Assembly (NCBI RefSeq): GCF_021044585.1
Contig: NZ_CP087998.1
Span: forward strand, 744,001 to 808,000
DNA length: 64,000 nt
Direction: 5' to 3'
Origin: Sulfurimonas sp. HSL-3221
GTDB lineage: Bacteria; Campylobacterota; Campylobacteria; Campylobacterales; Sulfurimonadaceae
In this document: positions 25,620 to 34,071 of the stretch, one piece after another
Layout: each line of letters begins with the position of its first letter
Position numbering within the stretch: position 1 is the stretch's first letter
Notes under the pieces: model-generated
What the model saw: only the letters and a program-made list of their open reading frames with translations
What the model was told of the DNA's origin: nothing
Databases searched by the model: none
Made by a program: the position numbers and the translations under genes

Positions 25620-27989
25620 TTAGGCGGTGGGAGGGGCGTTTAGGAGGGATTTGAGTTCGCTCCCCTCGATGAATTCGACGGCGATAAGACGCTGGGCAAC
25701 GGTCTCGATCAGCGCCCAGTGCGCATCGATGACCTCTTTGGCCCGGGCGGTACCCTCTGCGATCCAGACGGCAATGCGCGATTGCAGCTGGCTGTCATAG
25801 AGCGTGTTGCTGACATTCTGCTGCAGCATCTCGATACTGATGTTCTGCAGCTGGCTGTCCATGCCGTATTGGGCGACGGCGCTGTAGGCGTAGAGGGTCG
25901 CCTGCTGCAGATCGTTATAGGCTCCCGTTTCGATCCCTTCGCCCTCGCCGTACTGTTTGACGGTCGCCAGTCGTCCCGCCAGGGAGACGGCGATGTTGGC
26001 GCGCAGTTCATCCGCGCTCATGTTTGCCTGAAGCTGCTCCTGGGTATAGGAGACGAGCCCGAGGGTCTCGCTGCGGGGAATGACGGTAACCTGTTCGATT
26101 TCGACCTCGGGCAGGAGCACCATGGAGGTGACGGCGTGGGCGGCTTCGTGGTAGGCACTGCGCCGCAGGTCCTCTTCGAAGTTCTTGAGGCGTTTCTTCT
26201 CAAGACGGCTGCCGTATTTGATGGTGTTGATCTGGTCAATAATGATCTGTTCGTCCAGTGTGGCTTTGTTCTGCTTGATCGCTTCCAGCGCACAGGCTTT
26301 GGCGATGCGGCCGAGCTCGTAGCCGTTCATGCCGCTCATATAGCGGGTAATACGTTCGATGTCGATCTTTTCATGGGGTTTTTCGAGGAGCTGTTTGGCG
26401 AAAAAGAGCCGGGCTTCCCTGTCGAGTTCCGGCACCTCCACGAACTGGTCGATGCGGCCCGGATGCATCAGCGCGACGGGCACCTCCTCTTTGTGCTGCG
26501 CCGTCATGACGGTAAAGACGAAATTTTCCGGTGAGTCCGGACTCCCGTCGATCGCCGCGTCCAGCGCTTCGGTCGGAATCGGCGTGTAGGTGCCCTCGAT
26601 GATCCCCTTGACGTCGACATTGTCGAGAATGACCAGGAGCGGGGCGGCCTGGCGGGCCCGCTGGAATGCCGCCTCGATCAGCTCCTCGTTGAAGAGGTCG
26701 CTGCCGCGCAGGTAGAGATAGGGGAGGCCGGCTTCCTTGGCAAAGGCTTTGACGAGCAGGGTCTTGCCGACCCCTTCGGGGCCGTAGAGCAGCAGGCCTT
26801 TGGGGAGGGTGATCCCGAAGGTTTTCAGTCCCCGGTCGTTATGCAGCAGCGCCACAAGGGATGCGAGCTGCTGTTTGACGCGGTTCTGACCGGCGATGGC
26901 GTCGAAGCCGGTGCGGCCCACCGGGTGGATGGTCAGGCGGTCGCCCTGCGCGCTCAGCGGGGTGATCTCCTGGGAGTGCTCTTCAATGTCGCGCAGGCGC
27001 AGTTCCGTCCCCTCTTTGCTGTCGTGGCGTTCCCAGTTCAGGCTGAAACGGCGGTCGTATTTGCCGAAGGCTTTCAGGTCCGATTCGTCGGCGAAGGCAC
27101 TGCGCAGCCAGTTGCGCGCATCTTTGGAGACGTCGAGAACGATGCGGCCCGTTTCGGGCATGTCCGCAGCGGCGAGATCGAAGAGATAGGCCGGAAGACG
27201 GTGCGCGACCCGGGTCGTATTGAGGTAGGGGGAGAAGGAGAGCAGCAGTGCGAGGGCAAGTTCGGAAGGGTGCCGCACTTCGAGGGGAACGGGCCTGACC
27301 GCGTTCCAGCGCGCGGCTGCGGTGTGCAGGATCTGTTCGGTGATGGCCCGAAGGGTCTGCAGGTCGTGGGGGTAGAGGAGGATGAGATCCGTTTCGCTCA
27401 TGACGTTGAGAAGTTCCGGGTCGAAAAGCGCACGGAGGATGCCGCTCTCATCGGGCATTCCCGTGGTTGCCAGCCCTTCGTAGAGATGGGCCTGCTCCAG
27501 CAGCGGCTGGTCGTAATAGCGGCCGAGGAACTGCTTACCGATCCATTCGGGGGATTTGATCTTGAAAAGAAGCACGAAGAGCGTACGGCCGTACCGTTCC
27601 GGGGCCCCCGGCGCGCCGTCGGTAATGATGGCGGCGACGGCGCGCTGAATCGCATGATCGGCCTCGTCGATGTCCTCGAAGACAATCGCCCCCTCCGGAT
27701 GTTCGGTGACCCAGCGCGTCAGAATGCCCTTCGTCCCCAGCAGCCGTTCGGCATCGTCGGCGAAGGCGAACTCCCCCATGTGCAGGTGCAGACGCTCGCG
27801 CCCCAGACGGGCCAGGGTCTGCAGCATTATCAGCTTTTTCCCGGAAGCGGGAGGCCCGGCAATGACGAGGAGGTCGGCGACGCCCCCGAAATGGGGGCAT
27901 TGTCCGAACCGCCCCAACCACTGCTCCAGCAGTGCTGCCGGTTTTTCCTGGCCGATCGTTGCGGGAAAGGTCTGGGGTGTCGTATTCAT
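25620..27989 (-). CDS. Soluble FtsH-like protease with two degenerate AAA domains
   Basis: A 789-residue protein without transmembrane helices. Residues about 35-200 form an AAA domain with P-loop GPPASGKK (45-52, Lys where Thr/Ser is normal) and IVFEDID (102-108); the RLLGTKGILTRW-type context resembles Clp D2 domains. A second, FtsH-type AAA domain has GPEGVGKT (403-410), but Walker B reads LDNVD (D456-N457, Asn for the catalytic Glu), the aromatic pore-loop segment is missing, and the arginine-finger region reads HPGRIDQ instead of RPGRFDR. The C-terminal M41 protease keeps HEAAH (614-618) and the zinc Asp in YNDLQQAT. A second FtsH homologue lacking membrane spans is known in Helicobacter. 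The start is chosen at MNTTPQ after acpS. Confidence 0.8.
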   Translation of the reverse strand: MNTTPQTFPATIGQEKPAALLEQWLGRFGQCPHFGGVADLLVIAGPPASGKKLIMLQTLARLGRERLHLHMGEFAFADDAERLLGTKGILTRWVTEHPEGAIVFEDIDEADHAIQRAVAAIITDGAPGAPERYGRTLFVLLFKIKSPEWIGKQFLGRYYDQPLLEQAHLYEGLATTGMPDESGILRALFDPELLNVMSETDLILLYPHDLQTLRAITEQILHTAAARWNAVRPVPLEVRHPSELALALLLSFSPYLNTTRVAHRLPAYLFDLAAADMPETGRIVLDVSKDARNWLRSAFADESDLKAFGKYDRRFSLNWERHDSKEGTELRLRDIEEHSQEITPLSAQGDRLTIHPVGRTGFDAIAGQNRVKQQLASLVALLHNDRGLKTFGITLPKGLLLYGPEGVGKTLLVKAFAKEAGLPYLYLRGSDLFNEELIEAAFQRARQAAPLLVILDNVDVKGIIEGTYTPIPTEALDAAIDGSPDSPENFVFTVMTAQHKEEVPVALMHPGRIDQFVEVPELDREARLFFAKQLLEKPHEKIDIERITRYMSGMNGYELGRIAKACALEAIKQNKATLDEQIIIDQINTIKYGSRLEKKRLKNFEEDLRRSAYHEAAHAVTSMVLLPEVEIEQVTVIPRSETLGLVSYTQEQLQANMSADELRANIAVSLAGRLATVKQYGEGEGIETGAYNDLQQATLYAYSAVAQYGMDSQLQNISIEMLQQNVSNTLYDSQLQSRIAVWIAEGTARAKEVIDAHWALIETVAQRLIAVEFIEGSELKSLLNAPPTA

Positions 27990-27996
27990 ACGACTA

Positions 27997-28356
27997 TTAT
28001 AGGGAGTTTTTGCCTTCAAGTGCAACGACGGCGATGGCGAAGCCGCCGTCGTGGGTGATGGAGAGGGAAGCGTCGGTGATGCCGAAACGTTCGCGGACCG
28101 TCTCGGAGAGGGCAAGCTGGGGGGCGCCGCGGCCGGTTTTGGTGATGACGATATCATGGAAGCCGCATTCGCCGCCGATGCCGCACCCCAGCGCTTTGGC
28201 GCAGGCCTCCTTGGCGGCCCAGAAACCTGCGGCGGTATGGGGCTTCCCTACGAGGGCGATCTCATCGGGGGAGAGAAAGCGCTGCAGCGCCCGCTCGCCG
28301 TGACGCGCAATCATCCCTTCGATGCGCTCGATCTTGACGAGGTCGATACCGATCAT
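27997..28356 (-). CDS. acpS: Holo-[acyl-carrier-protein] synthase
   Basis: A 119-residue phosphopantetheinyl transferase that activates ACP. The N-terminus [13 protein letters not shown] holds the Mg-binding Asp, and [13 protein letters not shown] is the second signature with the Glu and Lys for catalysis. The length fits the trimeric AcpS type. Its start overlaps the carbonic anhydrase stop (ATGA), and the FtsH-like gene follows 7 bases later, so all three are probably one transcript. Confidence 0.93.
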   Translation of the reverse strand: MIGIDLVKIERIEGMIARHGERALQRFLSPDEIALVGKPHTAAGFWAAKEACAKALGCGIGGECGFHDIVITKTGRGAPQLALSETVRERFGITDASLSITHDGGFAIAVVALEGKNSL

Positions 28357-29021
28357 AGCTGCTCGTAGTCGTCGATCTGGTGCTGTTTGCCGAGGTCGCT
28401 CAGCGGTACAAAGCTTTTTTTCTCGGGGTCGTAGTAGCGGATGTGGCCCGTTTCGATATCGTAGTACCAGCCGTGGATAAAGAGCTTCTCCTCTTTGACC
28501 AGTTTGTTGACATAGGGGTAGGTGAGGAGGTTCTCGATCTGGGAGAGGATGGAGAGCTGCTCGGTGAGGCGAAGCAGCGTTTCACGGTCCCCGTCCATTC
28601 CCAGGGTGGCGACCGCGTTCTCTTTCGCCTTCATCCCCAGGGAGAGCCATTTGCGCGTGTGGATAAGCCCGGGGTCGCTGATCTCTTCGTAGAGTGCCTG
28701 GCAGGCGCCGCAATGGGTGTGGCCGCAGATGATGATCTCGGAGACCTTGAGGACGCTGACGGCATATTCGATTGCCGTGGCGGTGGCATGGAAATCTTCG
28801 TCGGGCTTGTAGACGGGAACGAAATTGCCGACGTTGCGCATGACAAAGAGGTCACCGGGTTTGCTCTGGATCATCAGGTCGGGGATGACACGGGAGTCGG
28901 AGCAGCCGATAAAGAGGGCTTTCGGGCTCTGCCCCTCCTTGGCGAGGCGGAGCAGTTCCGCTTCATGCTCTTTGAAATAGACCTGTTGAAAGAGTTCGTT
29001 CCCTTCGGCGTATGTCTGCAT
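28353..29021 (-). CDS. Beta-class carbonic anhydrase
   Basis: A 222-residue enzyme converting CO2 and bicarbonate. The zinc ligands are visible: Cys and the Asp-Arg dyad in FIGCSDSRV, then His and Cys in CGHTHCGAC. No signal peptide, so it is cytoplasmic. It would supply bicarbonate or CO2 to the carboxylating enzymes of autotrophic metabolism. It is co-translated with acpS through ATGA; the upstream 91-residue gene is 9 bases away. Confidence 0.93.
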   Translation of the reverse strand: MQTYAEGNELFQQVYFKEHEAELLRLAKEGQSPKALFIGCSDSRVIPDLMIQSKPGDLFVMRNVGNFVPVYKPDEDFHATATAIEYAVSVLKVSEIIICGHTHCGACQALYEEISDPGLIHTRKWLSLGMKAKENAVATLGMDGDRETLLRLTEQLSILSQIENLLTYPYVNKLVKEEKLFIHGWYYDIETGHIRYYDPEKKSFVPLSDLGKQHQIDDYEQL

Positions 29022-29030
29022 GGGAGGTGA

Positions 29031-29306
29031 TCAGAGTTGACAGCGCTCGATGTTGAGCATCTTCATCAGTTTCTCGAAGATGGCGCCTGCTTCGCGGTCG
29101 TAATCGTCGTGATACTCCACCACGATCAGTTTGCGCCCGCCGGCACTTTCGGTCAGGTAGACACTGCGGTCGAGCTTGTGCTCTTCGTGGATCTGGGCCA
29201 GGGCGGCATTGATCTCTTTATACTGCTCTTCCGTATCGTAAGCCAGTGTGATTTTGGTGTAGCGCTCTTCGCCTTTGTAGTCCGCATCAATGCATGGTGC
29301 TGCCAT
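29031..29306 (-). CDS. Small hypothetical cytoplasmic protein
   Basis: A 91-residue protein with no signal or membrane helix, made of alternating beta strands and amphipathic helices (ITLAYDTEEQYKEINAAL, then RKLIVVEYHDDYDREAG), compatible with a ferredoxin-like alpha/beta fold. It has two Cys (near the start and the penultimate region). AGAGGA precedes the ATG at 29306, which is preferred over an in-frame upstream ATG because of that site. No family recognised; it heads the carbonic anhydrase-acpS run. Confidence 0.65.
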   Translation of the reverse strand: MAAPCIDADYKGEERYTKITLAYDTEEQYKEINAALAQIHEEHKLDRSVYLTESAGGRKLIVVEYHDDYDREAGAIFEKLMKMLNIERCQL

Positions 29307-29395
29307 AGGAATCCTCTGCCGTTGATCTTTGGGTTGATTATACTGCAACTCTTTTGAAGGAAGCAAATCACGGGGGCGTTTCGCGGCCGGTGAGC

Positions 29396-30706
29396 TCAAC
29401 GTGCTTCGATTCTGACCTCCAGGTGGGTTGCGGCGGTGTCGGCGAAGATCTTCTCCAGATCGGGGCGGCGGTCCGGGGAGGACGGGAGGGCTGTCAACTG
29501 CCCGATCAACAGGCTGAAAAGCTGCAGGGTACTCTGGCCGCTGCGGTTCGTGACGTTGATCTCCAGGGTGTCGGCCCGGCCCATGAGCAGGGCGGAGAAG
29601 GCCGATTCCGCCTCGGTGAGCCAGCGCGTCAGGGCGGGACTGTAGGCGAACTTTGTGCGTTTGCGTTCGAAGGCACGGTGCAGCAGGGTGTCGTACTGGC
29701 CGATGTAGGCGGCGAAGCGTTTGTCTTTGCCGAGCAGGGTGCGGTAGGCGCGGCCGTCGGCGCTGCTTAACGCATGCAGGGCCTTGAAAAGAAGGTCGGG
29801 GGTACCCGAATGCGGCGGTTTCCTTGCCGGGGTAAAAAGGGCCGAGGCGTTGCGCAGCGTGACGTGCAGCGTCAGGGTGTCGTGGTTCCCTTTCGCGTTG
29901 TCGTTGCGGGAGGTGAAACGGCTGTCGATGGTATCGTTCCCCTCATAGGAGGTCTCAAGTGACAGGTGGCCGGAAAACGGGGAGGCGAGCTGCTCGGCGT
30001 AAAGGGTATGCAGCCTCTTTCCGACATAATCGGCCCTGACGGTGTCGTTGGTGTCGAACCAGGCTTCGAGCAGGTAGGGGGCCGCAGCGTAGCTGCTCTC
30101 CGTCTCGTTCGTCTCGAGGGTGGCCCCGGCGTAATCGAGCGAGACGTTTCCGAGCACACGTTCGGCGAAGGCGGCCCCCTTCGCCGTCCGCTTCATCCTG
30201 TTGGCGAAATGGAGGGTATCGATGTGCAGATGGGCCTGGGGATCGTACTGGTCGTAGTCGAAATCCGAGACGTCAAGCTCTTCGAGATTGCCGACAAGGG
30301 CCCGTTCCAGCGCATCTTTTCGGGGGGTTGAGGGCGGGGCGAAATAGGGTTTTTCGGCGGCAAGGTGCTGCCGCTGCAGACGTTCAAGTTCCTCCACCTC
30401 CTTCATCGCGGCGTCAAAGGCCTCTTTGTGCAGCAGCACCCCCAGCGCCTCGTTGAACGATGCGGTCGCCGCCTTGAAGGCGGTGACGGAGGTGCGGTTG
30501 GCATCGCGCTCTTCGATCCTCTGACGCTGTGCCCGGCAGACAAACTGCGTGCGCTCCGCGTGGCATTCGGGGGTGATCCTGCCCTCGGAGCGGTAGGTGA
30601 GGTAACGGGTGAGGTTCACTGCGGGATCGTCGGTCGCTTTGGGGACGGGAACGGCGAAGAGCAGCGCTGCGCTCAGAAGCAGTGCCGGGAGAAGATAGGG
30701 GTTCAT
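29396..30706 (-). CDS. Exported protein of unknown function
   Basis: A 436-residue protein with an N-terminal signal peptide (MNPYLLPALLLSAALLFAVPVP). The mature part is helical with charged and Leu-rich segments, including a likely coiled coil around KEAFDAAMKEVEELERLQRQHL (about residues 95-118). Two Cys sit near the N-terminus (PECHAERTQFVCRAQ). The rest alternates strand-like THR/LSLETS segments and ends in an EVRIEAR strand. No family is recognised. It sits alone between a DsrE gene and the small hypothetical; composition is like the core genes. Confidence 0.6.
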   Translation of the reverse strand: MNPYLLPALLLSAALLFAVPVPKATDDPAVNLTRYLTYRSEGRITPECHAERTQFVCRAQRQRIEERDANRTSVTAFKAATASFNEALGVLLHKEAFDAAMKEVEELERLQRQHLAAEKPYFAPPSTPRKDALERALVGNLEELDVSDFDYDQYDPQAHLHIDTLHFANRMKRTAKGAAFAERVLGNVSLDYAGATLETNETESSYAAAPYLLEAWFDTNDTVRADYVGKRLHTLYAEQLASPFSGHLSLETSYEGNDTIDSRFTSRNDNAKGNHDTLTLHVTLRNASALFTPARKPPHSGTPDLLFKALHALSSADGRAYRTLLGKDKRFAAYIGQYDTLLHRAFERKRTKFAYSPALTRWLTEAESAFSALLMGRADTLEINVTNRSGQSTLQLFSLLIGQLTALPSSPDRRPDLEKIFADTAATHLEVRIEAR

Positions 30707-30755
30707 GGGCGCTTCCTTGAACTCCTATTGTACTTCAAGAAAGCCAATAAGCCGT

Positions 30756-31217
30756 TCAGTCGGCGACGGGGAGGTAGGCGTATCCTTCGTTCTGTTTTTC
30801 GATCAGGCCGACACCGGCGTTGAGGACGGTCGCGATGCCGGGGTAGATATCTTTGGCGTCGATTTTTTTCTTGGTCATCCCCGCCCGGCACATCAGAAAC
30901 GCCACGTCATAGGTCTCGGCAAGGGCGGCGATGCGCTTGGCGAGTTCCGGGGCGGCTTTGAGCAGTTCCGGATCTTTGGCAAAGTCGAAGTGCGCCGGCT
31001 CTTTGAGAAAGAACTTGTAGGCGTTGCCGTGGATGACAACGGCGACATCGAGCTCTTTGAGCTGGTTCTCAAAATAGGTCTTGTGGGCAACGATCCCTTT
31101 GAGAATCTTCTGCTCAAAGGTGTGCATGTCGCCGGTGGTCAGGTCGATGACGACTTTGGGGTTCTCCGCGCCAAAGAGCGAGAGGACGGTCAGCAGGATG
31201 AGAAAGAGTTTTTTCAT
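30756..31217 (-). CDS. Exported DsrE-family protein (sox-linked, first of three)
   Basis: A 153-residue protein: signal peptide (MKKLFLILLTVLSLFGAENP) and a DsrE/F-like alpha/beta domain. The conserved Cys lies in DVAFLMCRAGMTKKKI, the position used by DsrE-type sulfur carriers, and the protein ends GYAYLPVAD, matching GWVYIKP and GFAYIKIQ in the two other DsrE proteins of this window. Export of a DsrE protein suggests a periplasmic persulfide carrier or redox partner; that is inference. It has its own promoter with a direct-repeat operator identical in layout to that of soxX, so it is likely co-regulated. AAGGAG precedes the ATG. Confidence 0.82.
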   Translation of the reverse strand: MKKLFLILLTVLSLFGAENPKVVIDLTTGDMHTFEQKILKGIVAHKTYFENQLKELDVAVVIHGNAYKFFLKEPAHFDFAKDPELLKAAPELAKRIAALAETYDVAFLMCRAGMTKKKIDAKDIYPGIATVLNAGVGLIEKQNEGYAYLPVAD

Positions 31218-31238
31218 ACAGTCTCCTTGGTGGAGTGC

Positions 31239-31272
31239 ATCATACCGGGGGAAAGTAAAAACTATGTAAAAA
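31239..31272 (-). promoter_or_regulatory. Direct-repeat operator and -10 box of the DsrE gene
   Basis: On the minus strand two TTTTTAC half-sites (31266-31272 and 31255-31261) start 11 bp apart. Exactly 10 bases after the second comes TATGAT (31239-31244), giving a leader of about 15 bases. The layout matches the soxX and porin promoters and is that of a PhoB-type class II activator site. Confidence 0.65.
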
Positions 31273-31285
31273 GGGGCGTTTAGTG

Positions 31286-31401
31286 TCCGGTCCCCGAGGC
31301 TGCCTGCGGTTTGGGACGGAACAAACGTAGGAGTAGAAGAATGAATCAAACCAGTTCGGCAGGGAGGGGAGCCGAATCTGCAGGCAGCCCCGGGGACCGG
31401 A
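31286..31401. repeat. 116-bp structured inverted-repeat element
   Basis: Two 22-bp arms (31286-31307 and 31380-31401), complementary at 21 of 22 positions, flank a 72-base loop. The loop holds smaller stems: GGTTTG/CAAACC (31308-31313, 31347-31352) and TTCGGC/GCCGAA (31355-31360, 31371-31376). It lies between the DUF302 stop and the DsrE operator, so it may end the upstream transcript, or be a small mobile repeat. Confidence 0.6.
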
Positions 31402-31409
31402 CGGAGGGA

Positions 31410-32336
31410 TTACTCCGTCAGATCGCCCAGCAGCGTTTCAAAATCGTTCTGTGCTTTCATCAGTTCGGCCTTGGCCTCGTCATCCTGGACGCGCGCGCTG
31501 CTCATCCAGTTGTAGACGCCGGGGAAACCGATGACGATCTTGTCGTCCCCTTTTTTCTTGTACATCATCATCGTACAGGGCGCGAAGGCCGAAGCCTGCG
31601 GGCGCGTCTTGGCGACGTTGTAGATCACCTTCAGCTTGCAGATGGAGTAGGTGTCGTAGAAATCGAAGGGGTTGTCGATACTCTCATCCTCCCCGACGAC
31701 CATTTCGAAATCGAGGGTGTTGGAGAGGACGAACCCTTTGGGACTGAGACCGCCCTGGATTCCCATGGCGAGTTCCTCTTTAACGTCATCGTACTCATCC
31801 TCTTCGACTTCGAGGCTGTAGGTCGAAACCAGCGGTCCCGACGCCGGGAGCGGGTTCTCGTTCTCGATCGCGACGGAGGCCTTCGGCATTGCTGATTCCA
31901 GGGCTTTTAGCGCCGCCGCCTCGATCTTTTTCAGGATCGGGTCGACGCTGCGAAGGCCGATGATCTTGGCCATCGCTTCAGCCGTCAGGACGGAGACGTG
32001 CAGCTGCTTCTCGCCTTTGTGCTGGTAGATCCCGAAGCCCATCGGCACGAAGATGCCGGCATCGGGATACTTGACGACGAGCGTACGGGAGAGGTCCGTA
32101 TGGTAGGCCGTCAGCAGGTAAAAGACGTCGAAGTCGCTCTGCTGGAACTGGATGTTAAACGGTTTGTTCATCTCCGTATTGGCGGCGATGGTGAAGCCGT
32201 TGGCTGCAAGTGAACGTTCGATCACCTGCGGCAGATCGCTCTTGGGGTCGTTATCGACGCTGAAAATCCGCAGGTCGCCCTGGGCATGCAGTGCGATCAC
32301 GGTCGAAAAGAGTAAAAACAGTATGTGTTTCATCAT
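31410..32336 (-). CDS. Exported tandem DUF302-domain protein
   Basis: A 308-residue protein with a short signal peptide (MMKHILFLLFSTVIALHA). It contains two DUF302-like halves: the first with IERSLAANGFTIAANTEMNK and IFVPMGFGIY, the second with LEVEEDEYDDVKEELAMGI and ASAFAPCTMMMYKKKGDD. DUF302 domains are frequent next to sulfur-oxidation and denitrification genes, but their function is unknown. It is 10 bases downstream of a DsrE gene and 72 bases after... the operon order DsrE-DUF302 is repeated logically by the lipoprotein at 54991. Periplasmic location and the linked SoxW-like thioredoxin suggest a role in thiol or sulfur handling. Confidence 0.72.
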   Translation of the reverse strand: MMKHILFLLFSTVIALHAQGDLRIFSVDNDPKSDLPQVIERSLAANGFTIAANTEMNKPFNIQFQQSDFDVFYLLTAYHTDLSRTLVVKYPDAGIFVPMGFGIYQHKGEKQLHVSVLTAEAMAKIIGLRSVDPILKKIEAAALKALESAMPKASVAIENENPLPASGPLVSTYSLEVEEDEYDDVKEELAMGIQGGLSPKGFVLSNTLDFEMVVGEDESIDNPFDFYDTYSICKLKVIYNVAKTRPQASAFAPCTMMMYKKKGDDKIVIGFPGVYNWMSSARVQDDEAKAELMKAQNDFETLLGDLTE

Positions 32337-32346
32337 GGTGTAATCC

Positions 32347-32778
32347 TTACGGTTTGATATAGACCCAGCCCTCTTTGACCCGTTCGATCATCTCGACGAT
32401 GCCGGCGGTGACGACTTCGACGTCGTCGATGAGCTGGTCTTCGGTAATGTTTTTGGTGCGCATGGTGTTGCCGCAGGCGACAAAGGTGACGTCGTACAGC
32501 ATCAGAGTGCGCACCCGTTCCGCAATTTTCGGGTTGTTCTTGAGCAGGGTACGGATCCCTCCCGAATAGGCGACGATCTCCATCTGGACCTTTTCGGGGC
32601 CGTAGAACTTCAGCACGTTGTTGGCGGAGCTGAGGACATGGTTGATCGCCTCGTCAGTCCCTTCGGTCACCGAGAAAACGACCTGGCGGGGGTTATCAAG
32701 GGCCGGTTTGGGATCGGCGAACTCCGTATCGGCGTTCAGCCAGAGGCCCCAGGCCAGCAAAATGATCAGAAAACGCAT
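32347..32778 (-). CDS. Exported DsrE-family protein (sox-linked, second of three)
   Basis: A 143-residue protein with a signal peptide (MRFLIILLAWGLWLNA) and a DsrE-like fold. The single conserved Cys is in DVTFVACGNTMRTKNI; the C-terminal EGWVYIKP strand is shared with the other two. It starts 1 base from the SoxW-like gene's stop and runs into the DUF302 gene, so it belongs to the sox accessory transcript. The single Cys and periplasmic address suggest sulfur binding or redox partnering with the CHYC thioredoxin; no function is established for exported DsrE proteins in sox clusters. Confidence 0.82.
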   Translation of the reverse strand: MRFLIILLAWGLWLNADTEFADPKPALDNPRQVVFSVTEGTDEAINHVLSSANNVLKFYGPEKVQMEIVAYSGGIRTLLKNNPKIAERVRTLMLYDVTFVACGNTMRTKNITEDQLIDDVEVVTAGIVEMIERVKEGWVYIKP

Positions 32779-32779
32779 G

Positions 32780-33157
32780 TTACTCCTTTGTGCACGCCGA
32801 AGCGGTCAGTGCGGTGAAATCCTCCCGGTTCCAGGAGCCCGGGACGGTTTTGATGATGCTGCCGTCGGGCTGAAGGATGACGAAGGTAGGGGTCATCGCG
32901 ACTCTTGCTTCGAAGGGAACGCCCCGCTTCGAGAGGTTGATTTTGACCGGGACAAAGCACCCCTCGACCCAGCGGCTCATAGCCGCATCGTTGAACACGG
33001 CCTGCTCCATGTCGTGGCAGTAGTGGCAGTCGTCGCGCACGAGGGCGGCCAGGATGTTCCTGCCGCTCTCGTGCGCTTCGGCCTTGCCCTGTTCCCAGCT
33101 GCGCCAGTCGACGGCGTCGGCGAGCAGTGGCAGCAGCAGCCAGAGAAGCTTATTCAT
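32780..33157 (-). CDS. SoxW-like periplasmic thioredoxin
   Basis: A 125-residue thioredoxin-fold protein with an N-terminal signal (MNKLLWLLLPLLADAVDW) and the active-site motif CHYC in RDDCHYCHDME, followed by the cis-Pro loop MTPTFVILQ. SoxW proteins reduce sulfur-oxidation enzymes in the periplasm; the match is by motif and context. Its ATG overlaps the end of the upstream metallo-hydrolase gene by 8 bases, which fixes the start at 33157. Confidence 0.82.
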   Translation of the reverse strand: MNKLLWLLLPLLADAVDWRSWEQGKAEAHESGRNILAALVRDDCHYCHDMEQAVFNDAAMSRWVEGCFVPVKINLSKRGVPFEARVAMTPTFVILQPDGSIIKTVPGSWNREDFTALTASACTKE

Positions 33158-34058
33158 CGTCCCACTCCAGCATCCGGTAGGCCACCTCGACGTTTTGCGC
33201 ATGCATCGCATCATAGAGGGCGACACTGCGGAAAGCGTCGAGGCGGATCGTTTTGGTGGCTTCGGCGATGCCGATCCCATCGTCGATGGCATCGCGCACG
33301 CGGTCGCACAGCTGCGTCAGGTAAACATAGGTCATCTGCAGTGCGTCTTTGCCGGTGCTTTTGCCGTGGCCGCCGATGATGTGTTTCAGCGGCATTGCCC
33401 GTATCATCTCCAGCGCGGCGATCCATCCGTGGAGGTCGCCGTCGCGCAGGGAGGGGATACGGTCGTTGAAGACCAGGTCCCCGGCAAACAGCGTCTGCCG
33501 GGAGGGGAAATAGACCAGAAGGTCTTCTGCGGTATGGGCGCGGCGGGTGAGGCGGATGATCCGGATATCCTCGCCGTCGATGCGCAGGGTTTCGTTGGTG
33601 TCGACGTAGCGGGTCGGCAGCGCAATTTCCGTGCCTTCATAGGCTTCGGGGCTGATGCGCTGCTGCATCCGCGTCTTTTCCGTGAGGCTGACCGCCTTTT
33701 TGAAGAGGCGGGGACCGATCACCTCGGCACCCCGGGCTGCGAAATAGCCGTTGCCCAGCCAGTGGTCGTCGTGCACATGGGTGTCGATGACCGGGCCGGT
33801 CTTCTGTGCCTTGATGCGCTGCATGATCTCGGCGGCCTCTTTGGCATAGGCGTAGGTCGGGCCGCTGTCGATGACGAGCCAGCGGTGGCCGGTATCGACG
33901 TAGCAGCTGTTGACCATGTTGCCGTTGTTAACGCTGTTCATCACCTCCGGTTTTCCGAAAAAACAGTAGATGCCCCGGTCGACACTGACCGGTTCGAGAT
34001 GGTACTCGAACGCCACTGCCGATGTGATGCTAAGCCACACAGTCCAGAGCATTTTCAT
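33150..34058 (-). CDS. Metallo-beta-lactamase-fold hydrolase (SoxH-like)
   Basis: A 302-residue exported MBL-fold protein with a signal peptide (MKMLWTVWLSITSAVAF). It keeps THVHDDHWLGNG (HxHxDH zinc motif), a His in RRAHTAEDL, the bridging Asp in LFAGDLVFNDR and a final IIGGHGKST histidine. SoxH and related quinoprotein-relay hydrolases show this architecture in sox and methanol-oxidation clusters; their substrate is unknown, with thiol esters or glutathione persulfide-like compounds as candidates. It lies between the porin and the SoxW-like gene in the same direction. Confidence 0.82.
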   Translation of the reverse strand: MKMLWTVWLSITSAVAFEYHLEPVSVDRGIYCFFGKPEVMNSVNNGNMVNSCYVDTGHRWLVIDSGPTYAYAKEAAEIMQRIKAQKTGPVIDTHVHDDHWLGNGYFAARGAEVIGPRLFKKAVSLTEKTRMQQRISPEAYEGTEIALPTRYVDTNETLRIDGEDIRIIRLTRRAHTAEDLLVYFPSRQTLFAGDLVFNDRIPSLRDGDLHGWIAALEMIRAMPLKHIIGGHGKSTGKDALQMTYVYLTQLCDRVRDAIDDGIGIAEATKTIRLDAFRSVALYDAMHAQNVEVAYRMLEWDDE

Positions 34059-34071
34059 CTGTCAATCCTTC

